A DNA stretch of 38,898 nt from NCBI GenBank assembly GCA_947447895.1, contig CANFLM010000019.1, positions 1-38,898 on the forward strand. The letters run 5' to 3'. The notes under the pieces are model-generated. The model searched no databases. It was not told where the DNA came from and worked only from the letters and a program-made list of their open reading frames with translations. A program made the translations under genes and the position numbers. This document shows positions 25,405 through 34,235 of the stretch, piece after piece; the stretch's first letter is position 1, and each line of letters starts with the position of its first letter. Source of the stretch: Hyphomicrobiales bacterium. GTDB taxonomy: Bacteria; Pseudomonadota; Alphaproteobacteria; Rhizobiales; Beijerinckiaceae.

Positions 25405-26235
25405 ATGCAGCGCATTGATGCCCACCAGCATTTCTGGGATCCGGCCCGCGGGGATTACGGCTGGCTGACGGCGGACCTGCCCGCTTTGTTCAAGCCGTTC
25501 GGGCCAGAGGATCTCGCACCCCATCTGGCAGCACACGACATCAGCGGCACGGTGCTGGTGCAGGCCGCTCCCAGCCTTGCCGAGACCGAGTATCTGCTCG
25601 ATATCGCCAGCCGCACGCCCTTTGTCAGAGGCGTGGTCGGCTGGATCGATTTCGAAGAGCCCGAACAGCGCGACGCGCTCGAACGGCTGGCCCGCCATCC
25701 GCTGCTCAAAGGCCTCCGGCCGATGATCCAGGACATTGCCGATCCCGACTGGATGTTGCGGCCCGCCCTCGATTGGGCGTTCAAGGCGCTGATCGCGCAT
25801 GATCTGGCTTTCGATGCGCTCGTGCTGCCAAAGCACCTCGCCAATCTGCGTATCCTGATCGACCGCTATCCCGATTTGCGCGTGGTGATCGACCATGGCG
25901 CCAAACCCCAGATCAAGGACGGGGCGTTCGAGCCGTGGGCCGGCAATATCGCGCGACTGGCGCGAGAGACCAACGCATTTTGTAAATGTTCGGGACTGGT
26001 GACCGAGGCGCGCGCCGATTGGACACCTGCGGACCTGTCGCCCTATCTGGAGCACCTGCTGGGTTCATTCGGCCCCGAACGGCTGATTTTCGGCTCTGAT
26101 TGGCCGGTTCTGACGATGGCGGGTGACTATTCAGACTGGTTCGATACGGTCAACCAAGCCATTCGCCATTGGACACAGCAGCAGCAGGCAGCCGTGCTGG
26201 GCGGCAATGCCAGCCGCTTCTACCGTTTATCCTGA
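25405..26235 (+). CDS. Amidohydrolase-family sugar lactonase (L-fuconolactonase type)
   Basis: A 276-residue metal-dependent TIM-barrel lactonase that would open L-fuconolactone to L-fuconate. The HxH metal motif is at the start (RIDAHQHFW, His7 and His9), followed by YGWLTADLPAL, VLVQAAPSLAETEYLL, LKGLRPMIQD, the barrel histidine in VVIDHGAKP and the C-terminal FGSDWPVL with its metal-binding aspartate. L-rhamnono-lactonases share this pattern, so fucose specificity rests on the mutarotase next door. It is the last gene of the three-gene fucose set; the fuconate dehydratase is not in this operon. Confidence 0.88.
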   Translation: MQRIDAHQHFWDPARGDYGWLTADLPALFKPFGPEDLAPHLAAHDISGTVLVQAAPSLAETEYLLDIASRTPFVRGVVGWIDFEEPEQRDALERLARHPLLKGLRPMIQDIADPDWMLRPALDWAFKALIAHDLAFDALVLPKHLANLRILIDRYPDLRVVIDHGAKPQIKDGAFEPWAGNIARLARETNAFCKCSGLVTEARADWTPADLSPYLEHLLGSFGPERLIFGSDWPVLTMAGDYSDWFDTVNQAIRHWTQQQQAAVLGGNASRFYRLS

Positions 26236-26410
26236 AGAGAAAGTGATCCTATCGGCTTATTGATCGTAAGATAAATCATTGCTCTTACCCGATCTGGGCA
26301 TAGCCTTGCAGCAAGAGCGGTGTTAAGCCAAGAAACAGATGAAGCGTTGAGCCATTCAAGTGGCCGGTGGGACAGCCATCGCCACCCATATGATGCGAGG
26401 AGGAAAGACC
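26236..26410. promoter_or_regulatory. Region upstream of mmsA with an inverted repeat
   Basis: A 175-base non-coding stretch. GTAAGA (26266-26271) and TCTTAC (26283-26288) form a 6-bp inverted repeat separated by 11 bases (23 bp in all), the size of a dimeric regulator site. A near-consensus ribosome-binding site, AGGAGGAAAG, lies just before the mmsA ATG. No convincing -35/-10 pair was found. Confidence 0.35.
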
Positions 26411-27910
26411 ATGGCGACTGAACTGACCCATTTTATCGGCGGCAAGCATGTCAAAGGCACATCCGGCCGTTTTGCAGATGCCTATTGGCCCATGACCGGC
26501 GAAGTGGCCTCGCGCGTGCCGCTTGCCTCCACCCAGGAAGTCCGGGCTGCCGTTGAAAACGCCATGGCGGCACAGCCAGCCTGGGCTGCAACCAATCCGC
26601 AGCGCCGCGCCCGCGTGCTGATGAAGTTCCTCGAACTCGTCCACAAGGAATATGACGAATTGGCCCTGTTGCTCGCCAAAGAGCACGGCAAAACCGTGGC
26701 GGACGCCAAAGGCGACATCCAGCGCGGGCTGGAAGTGGTCGAATTCTGCATCGGTGCGCCACACCTGCTCAAGGGCGAATTCACCGACGGCGCCGGCCCC
26801 AATATCGACATCTATTCGATCCGCCAGCCGCTCGGCGTGGTGGCGGGCATTACCCCGTTCAACTTCCCTGCGATGATCCCCTTGTGGAAATGCGCCCCAG
26901 CGATCGCCTGCGGCAATGCCTTCATCCTGAAGCCGTCGGAGCGCGATGTCGGCGTGCCGTTGCGGATTGCCGAGCTGTTCCTGGAGGCTGGTCTGCCTGC
27001 AGGCATCCTGAATGTGGTCAATGGCGACAAGGAGGCCGTGGATGCCTTGCTGGACGATCCCGATGTCAAGGCGATCGGTTTTGTCGGCTCCACCCCGATT
27101 GCCGAATATGTCTACACACGCGGCTGCGCCAGCGGCAAGCGCGTGCAGTGCTTCGGCGGCGCCAAGAACCACATGATCATTATGCCCGATGCCGATATGG
27201 ACCAGGCGGTCGATGCGCTGATGGGCGCGGGTTACGGCTCGGCCGGTGAACGCTGCATGGCGATTTCGGTCGCGGTTCCGGTCGGTGAAGGCACCGCCAA
27301 CCGTCTGATGGAAAAGCTCGTTCCGCGCGTCGAAAGCCTCAAGGTCGGCCCCTCGACCGATCCGTCAGCCGATTTCGGCCCGCTGGTCACCAAGGCCCAT
27401 CTCGACAAGGTCAAGGACTATGTCGATGTCGGCGTCAAGGAAGGCGCGAAGCTCGTGGTCGATGGCCGTAACTTCAAGATGCAGGGCTATGAAAACGGCT
27501 TCTATATGGGCGGTTGCCTGTTCGACAATGTCACCGAGGACATGCGCATCTACAAAGAGGAAATCTTTGGTCCGGTTCTGTCGGTGATCCGTGCGCCGAC
27601 CTATGAAAAGGCTCTGTCGCTGGCCAATGACCATGAATATGGCAATGGAGTCGCCATTTTCACCCGCGACGGTGATGCGGCGCGCGATTTCGCCTCCAAG
27701 GTGCAGGTCGGCATGATCGGCATCAATGTGCCCATTCCAGTGCCGCTGGCCTATTACACCTTCGGCGGCTGGAAGCGTTCGGGCTTCGGCGATCTCAACC
27801 AGCACGGCCCCGATGCGTTCCGCTTCTACACCAAGACCAAGACCATCACCTCGCGCTGGCCTTCGGGCATCAAGGACGGGGCGGAATTCGTAATCCCGAC
27901 CATGCGCTAA
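26411..27910 (+). CDS. mmsA: Methylmalonate-semialdehyde dehydrogenase, CoA-acylating
   Basis: Converts methylmalonate semialdehyde from valine breakdown, or malonate semialdehyde, with CoA and NAD to propionyl-CoA or acetyl-CoA and CO2. The 499-residue protein has the catalytic Cys282 in GSAGERCMAIS. MmsA-type marks include GITPFNFPAMIPLWKCAPAI, FGGAKNHMIIMPDAD, GFVGSTPIAEYVY and the end YTFGGWKRSGFGDLNQHG. MmsA lacks the general-base glutamate of ordinary ALDHs, consistent with GGAKNH here. The start at 26411 is set by an excellent AGGAGGAAAG site, so the in-frame ATG at 26360 is rejected. A terminator-like hairpin separates it from the isobutyryl-CoA dehydrogenase gene. Confidence 0.96.
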   Translation: MATELTHFIGGKHVKGTSGRFADAYWPMTGEVASRVPLASTQEVRAAVENAMAAQPAWAATNPQRRARVLMKFLELVHKEYDELALLLAKEHGKTVADAKGDIQRGLEVVEFCIGAPHLLKGEFTDGAGPNIDIYSIRQPLGVVAGITPFNFPAMIPLWKCAPAIACGNAFILKPSERDVGVPLRIAELFLEAGLPAGILNVVNGDKEAVDALLDDPDVKAIGFVGSTPIAEYVYTRGCASGKRVQCFGGAKNHMIIMPDADMDQAVDALMGAGYGSAGERCMAISVAVPVGEGTANRLMEKLVPRVESLKVGPSTDPSADFGPLVTKAHLDKVKDYVDVGVKEGAKLVVDGRNFKMQGYENGFYMGGCLFDNVTEDMRIYKEEIFGPVLSVIRAPTYEKALSLANDHEYGNGVAIFTRDGDAARDFASKVQVGMIGINVPIPVPLAYYTFGGWKRSGFGDLNQHGPDAFRFYTKTKTITSRWPSGIKDGAEFVIPTMR

Positions 27911-27933
27911 GCGCACAGCGACCATATGAGACG

Positions 27934-27967
27934 AAATCAGGGGTAGCATGCTGCCCCTGATTTGTTT
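27934..27967 (+). terminator. Hairpin terminator or attenuator after mmsA
   Basis: AAATCAGGGG (27934-27943) pairs with CCCCTGATTT (27954-27963) around a 10-base loop, followed by GTTTTG. The short T-tract and the 27-base distance to the next start suggest partial termination rather than a full stop, since the next genes belong to the same pathway. Confidence 0.7.
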
Positions 27968-27994
27968 TGACTGGGCAAAAAGGGAGGTTCATCC

Positions 27995-29158
27995 ATGTCT
28001 CAACTTTTCGCCCTGGACGAAGACCGGATCGCCATCCGCGATATGGCCCGCGACTTTGCCGATGCGCAGCTCGCGCCCCATGCGCTGAAATGGGATCAAA
28101 CCAGCCATTTTCCGGTGGATGTCATGCGCGAAGCGGCCAAGCTTGGCATGGCCGCCATCTATGTGCGCGAGGATGTCGGCGGCTCCGGCCTCGGCCGTCT
28201 GGATGCCGCTCTGATTTTCGAGGCGCTGGCCACAGGCTGTCCCGCCATTGCCGCCTATCTGTCGATCCACAACATGGTGGCCTGGATGATCGACCAGAAC
28301 GGCTCGCCCGAACAACGCCAACACTGGCTTCCGTCGATTGTCAGCATGGATACGATCGCAGCCTATTGCCTCACCGAACCGGGATCGGGCTCGGATGCCG
28401 CAGCACTCAAGACCCGGGCGCGGCTGGATGGCGACCACTACATTGTCGACGGGGTCAAACAGTTCATTTCCGGCGCGGGTGTGGCCGATGTCTATGCGGT
28501 GATGGTGCGCACCGGCGGCGAAGGTCCGTCCGGCATTTCGACCTTGCTGATCGACAAAGGCACACCCGGCCTGTCCTTCGGAGTCATAGAAAAGAAAATG
28601 GGCTGGAATGCCCAGCCAACCCGCCAGGTCATCATGGATAATTGCCGCGTGCCGGTGGCCAACCGCCTGGGAGCGGAAGGAACCGGCTTCAAGATCGCCA
28701 TGTCGGGACTGGATGGCGGCCGCCTCAACATTGCGGCCTGCTCGCTTGGGGGGGCGCAATCGGCCCTGGAAAAATCGCTGTCCTATATGGGCGACCGCAA
28801 AGCCTTCGGCAAGAAATTGCAGGACTTCCAGGCTTTGCAATTCCGGCTGGCCGATATGGCGACCGAGCTCGAAGTCGCGCGCACCTTTTTATGGCGGGCG
28901 GCATCGGCGCTGGATGCCAAGGCGCATGATGCCTCGCAACTATCGGCCATGGCCAAACGCTTTGTCACCGACACCGGCTTTGAAGTGGCCAACCAGGCCC
29001 TGCAACTGCATGGCGGCTACGGCTATCTCGCCGATTACGGCGTCGAAAAAATTGTACGCGATCTGCGCGTGCACCAGATATTGGAAGGCACCAACGAAAT
29101 CATGCGCGTCATCATTGCGCGCCAGTTGGTCGGTCGTGGACAAGGAAGCGGATCATGA
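27995..29158 (+). CDS. Isobutyryl-CoA dehydrogenase (ACAD8-type acyl-CoA dehydrogenase)
   Basis: An FAD enzyme oxidising isobutyryl-CoA to methacrylyl-CoA in valine breakdown, passing electrons to ETF. The 387-residue protein shows AYCLTEPGSGSDAAALKTRA, the core helix GGRLNIAACSLGGAQSAL, MGDRKAFGKKLQDFQALQF and the catalytic base Glu364 in HQILEGTNEIMRVIIARQL. That base position is typical of the short-chain ACADs. Assignment as ACAD8 rather than a general short-chain enzyme rests on these marks plus its place between mmsA and mmsB. The ribosome-binding site GGGAGG is strong. The stop overlaps the next start by four bases (ATGA), so translation of the pair is coupled. Confidence 0.9.
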   Translation: MSQLFALDEDRIAIRDMARDFADAQLAPHALKWDQTSHFPVDVMREAAKLGMAAIYVREDVGGSGLGRLDAALIFEALATGCPAIAAYLSIHNMVAWMIDQNGSPEQRQHWLPSIVSMDTIAAYCLTEPGSGSDAAALKTRARLDGDHYIVDGVKQFISGAGVADVYAVMVRTGGEGPSGISTLLIDKGTPGLSFGVIEKKMGWNAQPTRQVIMDNCRVPVANRLGAEGTGFKIAMSGLDGGRLNIAACSLGGAQSALEKSLSYMGDRKAFGKKLQDFQALQFRLADMATELEVARTFLWRAASALDAKAHDASQLSAMAKRFVTDTGFEVANQALQLHGGYGYLADYGVEKIVRDLRVHQILEGTNEIMRVIIARQLVGRGQGSGS

Positions 29159-30039
29159 GCAAGACACTCTCCATCGCATTTATCGGCCTGGGCAATATGG
29201 GCGGACCAATGGCCGCCAATCTGGTCAAAGCAGGATTTTCGGTTACCGGTTTTGACCTGTCGGCCCAGCATCTCGACCAAGCCAAGGCGCAAGGTGTGGT
29301 CCCCGCTTTGTCGGCCTGCGAAGCGGTCACAACCGCCGATGTGGTCATCACCATGCTGCCGGCCGGCAAACATGTGCTGGGCGTCTGGCAGGACGTCCTG
29401 GCCAGCACCAAACCAGATGCTTTGCTGGTGGATTGTTCGACCATCGATGTGGAAAGCGCACGCGCTGCCCATGCACTGGCCACAGGGCACGGATTGACGG
29501 CGCTGGATGCCCCCGTATCGGGGGGCGTGGGCGGAGCGCAAGGCGCAACCCTGACCTTCATGTGCGGCGGTCCCAACCCGGCTTTTGCGCGGGCCAAGCC
29601 GATCCTCGAAGCCATGGGCAAAAAGATTGTCCATTGCGGCGAGGCTGGCGCCGGACAGGCCGCCAAAATCTGCAACAACATGATTTTGGGCATCTCGATG
29701 ATTGCGGTATGCGAGGGCTTCGCACTGGCGGAAAAACTCGGCCTGTCGCATCAGGCCCTGTTCGATGTCGCCTCGACCTCGTCGGGCCAGTGCTGGTCCC
29801 TGACAACCTATTGTCCGGTGCCAGGCCCTGTGCCGGCCAGCCCGGCCAATCGCGATTACCAACCGGGCTTTGCCACGCCTTTGATGCTCAAGGACCTCAC
29901 ACTGTCGCAAAATGCCGCCCACAGCGCGGGTGCCCAAACCCCCTTGGGAGCCAAAGCGACCGAACTCTACCAGCGCTTTCTGGAATCGGGTGCATCGGAA
30001 AAAGATTTCTCCGGCATCATCGCAATGCTAAGATCGTAA
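29155..30039 (+). CDS. mmsB: 3-hydroxyisobutyrate dehydrogenase
   Basis: Oxidises 3-hydroxyisobutyrate to methylmalonate semialdehyde, the substrate of MmsA, with NAD. The 294-residue protein begins with the nucleotide-binding motif FIGLGNMGGPMAANLVKAGF. The substrate loop is DAPVSGGVGGAQGATLTFM, the catalytic lysine is Lys171 in GQAAKICNNMILG, and the C-terminal domain has NRDYQPGFATPLMLKDL. It overlaps the isobutyryl-CoA dehydrogenase gene by ATGA. The enoyl-CoA hydratase and 3-hydroxyisobutyryl-CoA hydrolase needed between those two steps are not in the window. Confidence 0.94.
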   Translation: MSKTLSIAFIGLGNMGGPMAANLVKAGFSVTGFDLSAQHLDQAKAQGVVPALSACEAVTTADVVITMLPAGKHVLGVWQDVLASTKPDALLVDCSTIDVESARAAHALATGHGLTALDAPVSGGVGGAQGATLTFMCGGPNPAFARAKPILEAMGKKIVHCGEAGAGQAAKICNNMILGISMIAVCEGFALAEKLGLSHQALFDVASTSSGQCWSLTTYCPVPGPVPASPANRDYQPGFATPLMLKDLTLSQNAAHSAGAQTPLGAKATELYQRFLESGASEKDFSGIIAMLRS

Positions 30040-30072
30040 TATCAATTTCAGACTGACCCTTCGAGCGTATTC

Positions 30073-31287
30073 ATGGCGTTGCAAACCAGTCCTTCTCCCC
30101 AACCGGCGGCCTCTGCGGCGCGTCTGTTGCGGCGTGTCGGCTTTTTTGTACTGGCCGCAGCGCCTCTGTTGTCGGTCGCCACCCGCCGCGGTTTCGTCAT
30201 TGCGGTCCCTTTCGGGGCCGTGCTGTTGATCCTGGCAACACTGATCGAAAGCGAGAACAAGGAGCCCTGGCAGGGTTTTGGCCGGATGGTTCTGTCATTG
30301 TGCGGCATGGCCGGTCTGTTTGTGCTGCTCTGGGCCGGATTGTCGCTGGTCTGGACCCCGTTCAAAAGCGAGGCGATGGCCCGTTTGGCCAATCTGTCCG
30401 GACTGGTTCTCCTGGTCATGGCGACGGTTGCCAGCCTGCCCGCCCATAGCCGCGCCAACAATCTGCATCTGCTGGTCATTGGCTTCGGTGCCGCACTCCT
30501 GCTGGCCAACGGATTGCTGCTCTGGCCCGCGAGGGATCCCGATGTCGTGGTCGATCAGATGGTCAGCGAACGCTTGCCGCTGTTTGCCGCGGTGCTGGTG
30601 TTTCCGTGCCTGGGATGGCTGCTATCCCGCCGGCGCATCATCGGCGCGGTGACGCTGCTGGCCGCCTCCAGCAGCTTTCTGATACTGCAGGAAGCCTATG
30701 CCGCTTTATGCAGCCTGACGCTAGGACTTGTAATGTATGGGCTCACGGCATGGCGTGCCCCTTTGGGTCGTTGGCTCAGCGCGGCCATGACCATCGGCCT
30801 GCTGGTACTGGCCCCTGCTTTGCCGTTTCTGCTGCGCCCGCTGACCAAATGGGCCTTTGGTGCCACCGACCTCAATGTCGATGCCTTGCGGGCTTGGGGA
30901 CGGCTGGTGCAACGCGAGCCCTTACGTCTGATAACGGGTCATGGCTTCGATGTGACCGCGCGCGCCAAAGCCGCCGGACTGATCGAACCGATGGCCCCGC
31001 GCGGACTGCTGTTTGAATTATGGTATGACCTTGGCCTGCTCGGAGTTGTCGGCGTGGCGATGGTGCTGATGATGGTGATCCGCGCCAGTTCCAGAGCGGC
31101 ACCGGTGCTCGCGCCGGGCATTCTGGCCACGCTGATGGCCAGTTTCAGCCTGACCGTTTTGGGTCAGGTGGCCTTGCAGAGCTGGTGGGTCACCCTGATC
31201 GGACTGGTGGTGGTCATGTGGTTCGCCATCGAACAGGGGCAGTACCGCACCACCCGCCCCCGTTCCCTCTCGACCACGTTTCACTGA
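30073..31287 (+). CDS. Polytopic membrane protein, O-antigen ligase-like
   Basis: A 404-residue integral membrane protein with roughly ten hydrophobic segments and a short loop after residue 280. The loop segment LRAWGRLVQREPLRLITGHGFDV, then APRGLLFELWYDLGLLGV, resembles the conserved periplasmic loop of WaaL/O-antigen-ligase and polymerase proteins. In those, a GxG-F pattern and a later leucine-rich H/W-x-D-x-G element precede the last helices. The family joins O-polysaccharide or other glycans to lipid carriers, but the similarity is moderate and no glycan genes are nearby. It starts 33 bases after mmsB, so it may be transcribed with the valine genes. It converges with the peptide transporter operon. 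Confidence 0.65.
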   Translation: MALQTSPSPQPAASAARLLRRVGFFVLAAAPLLSVATRRGFVIAVPFGAVLLILATLIESENKEPWQGFGRMVLSLCGMAGLFVLLWAGLSLVWTPFKSEAMARLANLSGLVLLVMATVASLPAHSRANNLHLLVIGFGAALLLANGLLLWPARDPDVVVDQMVSERLPLFAAVLVFPCLGWLLSRRRIIGAVTLLAASSSFLILQEAYAALCSLTLGLVMYGLTAWRAPLGRWLSAAMTIGLLVLAPALPFLLRPLTKWAFGATDLNVDALRAWGRLVQREPLRLITGHGFDVTARAKAAGLIEPMAPRGLLFELWYDLGLLGVVGVAMVLMMVIRASSRAAPVLAPGILATLMASFSLTVLGQVALQSWWVTLIGLVVVMWFAIEQGQYRTTRPRSLSTTFH

Positions 31288-31314
31288 GCCGATAACGGTT
31301 CAGGCTTTCCGGCT

Positions 31315-32298
31315 TCAAGCTTTTCTATTTTCCTGCACAGCATGGCAGGCGACACCGTCAACCATCAACGGGATCTCCGTCTGGCAGCGCGTATTGGCGA
31401 GCGGACAACGGGGATGGAATGTACAACCCGATGGCGGTGAAATCGGATTGGGCACCTCGCCCTGTACCGGCTGGCGGCTGCGTCCTGACATAGCGAGGTC
31501 GGGCACAGCATCCAGAAGCATCCGCGTATAGGGATGGCGTGGCTGGGCAAACAGGGTTTCCACCCGAGCCACTTCGACCAGACGCCCCAGATACATCACC
31601 CCGATCACATCCGCCATATAGCGCACGACCGCCAGATTATGGCTGATGAACAGCAGGGTCAGCCCGAGATCGCGCTGCAGGTCTTTCATCAGATTCAGGA
31701 TCTGCGCCTGCACCGAGACGTCGAGTGCGGAAGTCGGCTCGTCACAGACAATGACATCGGCATCGGACGCCAAAGCGCGGGCAATGGCGATCCGCTGGCG
31801 CTGGCCACCGGAAAACTGGTGGGGAAACTTGACCGCATCGGCCGGATCAAGCCCGACCAGTTTGAGCAACTGGCTGACACGGGCGCGCTCCTCGTCCTCG
31901 TTGCGGGCCAGTCCGAAAGCCTTCATCGGCTCAGCGATGATCTGCCCGACCCGCCAGCGCGGATCAAGACTGGCATAGGGATCCTGAAAGATCATCTGCA
32001 ACCGGCGGCGCAAGGCGAGCGGATAGCCATGCTCGGGATCAAGCGGAACATCATCAATCGAGAACGTCCCGGAACTGGCAGGGAGCAAACCGGTCACCAT
32101 GCGGGCAACGGTGGATTTACCCGAGCCAGACTCCCCGACCAGAGCAAAAGTCTCGCCCTTTTTGATCGTAAAGGACACATCATCAACCGCCACCAGCATC
32201 TGCTTGTCCTGTCCGGACAGGACACGTTCCAGCCAGGGCTGGGACACATCGAACACTTTGCGGGCATGGGTGACGGATACCATCGGCTTCGCGCTCAT
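31315..32298 (-). CDS. Peptide ABC transporter ATP-binding protein (DppF/OppF type)
   Basis: Second ATPase of a dipeptide/oligopeptide importer. The 327-residue protein has Walker A GESGSGKST at residues 55-63, the signature FSGGQRQRIAIARAL, Walker B VIVCDEPTSALDVS and the switch histidine in LFISHNLAVV. The C-terminal oligopeptide-transporter extension carries the Cys-rich GCTFHPRCPLANTRCQ element found in Dpp/Opp ATPases. Its start overlaps the end of the other ATPase gene by four bases (ATGA). It is the last gene of the five-gene minus-strand set. Confidence 0.94.
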   Translation of the reverse strand: MSAKPMVSVTHARKVFDVSQPWLERVLSGQDKQMLVAVDDVSFTIKKGETFALVGESGSGKSTVARMVTGLLPASSGTFSIDDVPLDPEHGYPLALRRRLQMIFQDPYASLDPRWRVGQIIAEPMKAFGLARNEDEERARVSQLLKLVGLDPADAVKFPHQFSGGQRQRIAIARALASDADVIVCDEPTSALDVSVQAQILNLMKDLQRDLGLTLLFISHNLAVVRYMADVIGVMYLGRLVEVARVETLFAQPRHPYTRMLLDAVPDLAMSGRSRQPVQGEVPNPISPPSGCTFHPRCPLANTRCQTEIPLMVDGVACHAVQENRKA

Positions 32299-33281
32299 TG
32301 GCCCACCTCATGCAAGAAACAGGCGACCTGCCCGGCACCGACCGGTGCGAGAACCGGCCTCGCCTCGTGGCATCGGGGCATCACATGCGGACAACGCGGA
32401 TGGAAGGCGCAGCCTTGCGGGATGGCGTTCAGGCGCGGCATTGCCCCCTCGATCTGCAGCAACCGTTCCGGCCTCTCATCAAGCGCGGGGATCGAGCCCA
32501 TCAGGCCCTTGGCATAGGGATGCTTGGGCGATTTGACGACATCACGCACCGGACCGATTTCGATCACCCGCCCGGCATACATCACCGCCACCCGATCTGC
32601 CGTTTCGGCAATCACGCCCATGTCATGGGTGATCAGCATCACGGCAGTGCCGCGTTCGCGGCACAGTTTTTTCAAGACGGCAATGATCTGCGCCTGCACC
32701 GACACATCCAGCGCGGTGGTCGGCTCATCGGCAATGATCAATTCGGGTTCGGCTGCCAGGGCCAGAGCGATGACCACACGCTGGCGCATCCCGCCCGAGA
32801 ATTCGTGCGGATAGCCGTCGATCCGTTTTTCGGGGGCCGGAATCCCGACCTCGGCCAGCAATGCAATCGCCCGCGCGCGCGCCTCCTGCTCGGAGACCGA
32901 CAGATGGGTGCGGATGGTTTCGATCAACTGTTCACCGACCCGGTAGAGCGGATCCAGACTGGTCAGGGGATCCTGGAAAATCGTGCCGATCCGCTTGCCG
33001 CGGATATGGCGCAGCTCCTCGATCGGCAGGTGGTCGATCCGTTGGCCAGCCAGCAGGACCTCTCCCGAAGCAATGCGGCCGGGAGGCTCCAGAAGGCCGA
33101 TCACCGCCGCACCGGTCAATGATTTTCCGGCCCCCGATTCCCCGACAACGCCCAGCACCTCACCGGGCGCAATGGAAAAGGAAATACCGTCCAACGCCCG
33201 CAAGGTGCCGTGGCGGGTGACAAATTCGACCACCAGATTGCGCAGTTCGAGCACGGGAGACTTTGCAGATAGGGTTGTCAT
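32295..33281 (-). CDS. Peptide ABC transporter ATP-binding protein (DppD/OppD type)
   Basis: First ATPase of the importer, 328 residues. Walker A is GESGAGKS (47-54), the signature FSGGMRQRVVIALAL, Walker B LIIADEPTTALDVS, and the switch histidine in LITHDMGVIAE. The C-terminal element GCAFHPRCPHVMPRCHEA is the cysteine cluster typical of these ATPases. It overlaps both neighbours by four bases, so the ATPases and the permease upstream are translationally coupled. Confidence 0.94.
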   Translation of the reverse strand: MTTLSAKSPVLELRNLVVEFVTRHGTLRALDGISFSIAPGEVLGVVGESGAGKSLTGAAVIGLLEPPGRIASGEVLLAGQRIDHLPIEELRHIRGKRIGTIFQDPLTSLDPLYRVGEQLIETIRTHLSVSEQEARARAIALLAEVGIPAPEKRIDGYPHEFSGGMRQRVVIALALAAEPELIIADEPTTALDVSVQAQIIAVLKKLCRERGTAVMLITHDMGVIAETADRVAVMYAGRVIEIGPVRDVVKSPKHPYAKGLMGSIPALDERPERLLQIEGAMPRLNAIPQGCAFHPRCPHVMPRCHEARPVLAPVGAGQVACFLHEVGQ

Positions 33282-34231
33282 TGCAGCCTCGGATTCAGCG
33301 CATCACGCAGCCAGTCGCCGATCAGATTGATCGACAGGACAAACACCGCCAAAGTCAGGCCCGGGAAAGTGACAATCCACCAGTCGCCGGAAAACAGATA
33401 TTTATTGCCGATCGAAATCAGCGTGCCCAGCGAGGGCTGTGTCGGCGGCAGGCCAACCCCCAGAAACGACAGGGTCGCCTCGGTGATGATGGCCAGTCCC
33501 AGATTGATGGTCAGGATCACCAGCACCGGCCCGATCACATTCGGCAGCAAATGCCGCAACAGGATCAACGGTGTCGGCTGCCCCACCAGACGGGCGGCGT
33601 GGATATAGTCCTTGTTCTTCTCGATCAGGGTCGAGCCGCGGATGGTGCGGGCATATTGCACCCAGAAGCTCAAGCCGATCGACAGGATCAGCACTCCGAA
33701 GGCCCATGTCTCACGCGAACTGCCTTTGGAAAGCGCCTGGACAACACCATTGACCAGCAGGGCAATCAGAATGGCCGGAAATGTCAGCTGCACATCGGCC
33801 ACCCGCATGATCACCGCATCGATCCGCCCGCCGGCATAGCCGGCCACCAGTCCCAGCGTGATGCCGATGGTGGCGGCCAGTGCCACACCCGACAGGCCGA
33901 TCACCAGCGACACCCGCATGCCATACAAAATCGCGGAATAGAGATCGCGACCCTGGTCATCGGTGCCCAGCACAAAGCGCGGATCGCCGCCGTCCTGCCA
34001 GACCGGCGGTATATTGGCATCGGCTAGAAACACCTGCGCAGGATCGAACGGATCCATGCTTGCCAGCCATGGCGCCATCAAGGCCGCCAGCATGATGGCC
34101 ATAGACAGGATGGCCGCCACCACCGTCAAAGGCGAACGGAAAAACAGATAGGTCAGATCATGGGCCATGATCCGTGACCAGAGACTGTCACCCGACGGGT
34201 TGGGTCCGGCGGAAGGGGATGGGAGTGTCAC
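33278..34231 (-). CDS. Peptide ABC transporter permease (DppC/OppC type)
   Basis: An inner-membrane permease of 317 residues with about six transmembrane segments. DppC-type marks are FVLGTDDQGRDLYSAILYGM, SLVIGLSGVALAATIG and the ATPase-docking EAA loop HAARLVGQPTPLILLRHLLP. The C-terminus ends NLIGDWLRDALNPRLQ, as usual for this family. I take the GTG at 34231 as start because AAGGAT lies about eight bases upstream and it overlaps the DppB stop region closely; an ATG at 34168 is a shorter alternative. A longer in-frame extension into the DppB gene is rejected. Confidence 0.92.
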   Translation of the reverse strand: MTLPSPSAGPNPSGDSLWSRIMAHDLTYLFFRSPLTVVAAILSMAIMLAALMAPWLASMDPFDPAQVFLADANIPPVWQDGGDPRFVLGTDDQGRDLYSAILYGMRVSLVIGLSGVALAATIGITLGLVAGYAGGRIDAVIMRVADVQLTFPAILIALLVNGVVQALSKGSSRETWAFGVLILSIGLSFWVQYARTIRGSTLIEKNKDYIHAARLVGQPTPLILLRHLLPNVIGPVLVILTINLGLAIITEATLSFLGVGLPPTQPSLGTLISIGNKYLFSGDWWIVTFPGLTLAVFVLSINLIGDWLRDALNPRLQ

Positions 34232-34235
34232 ACCA

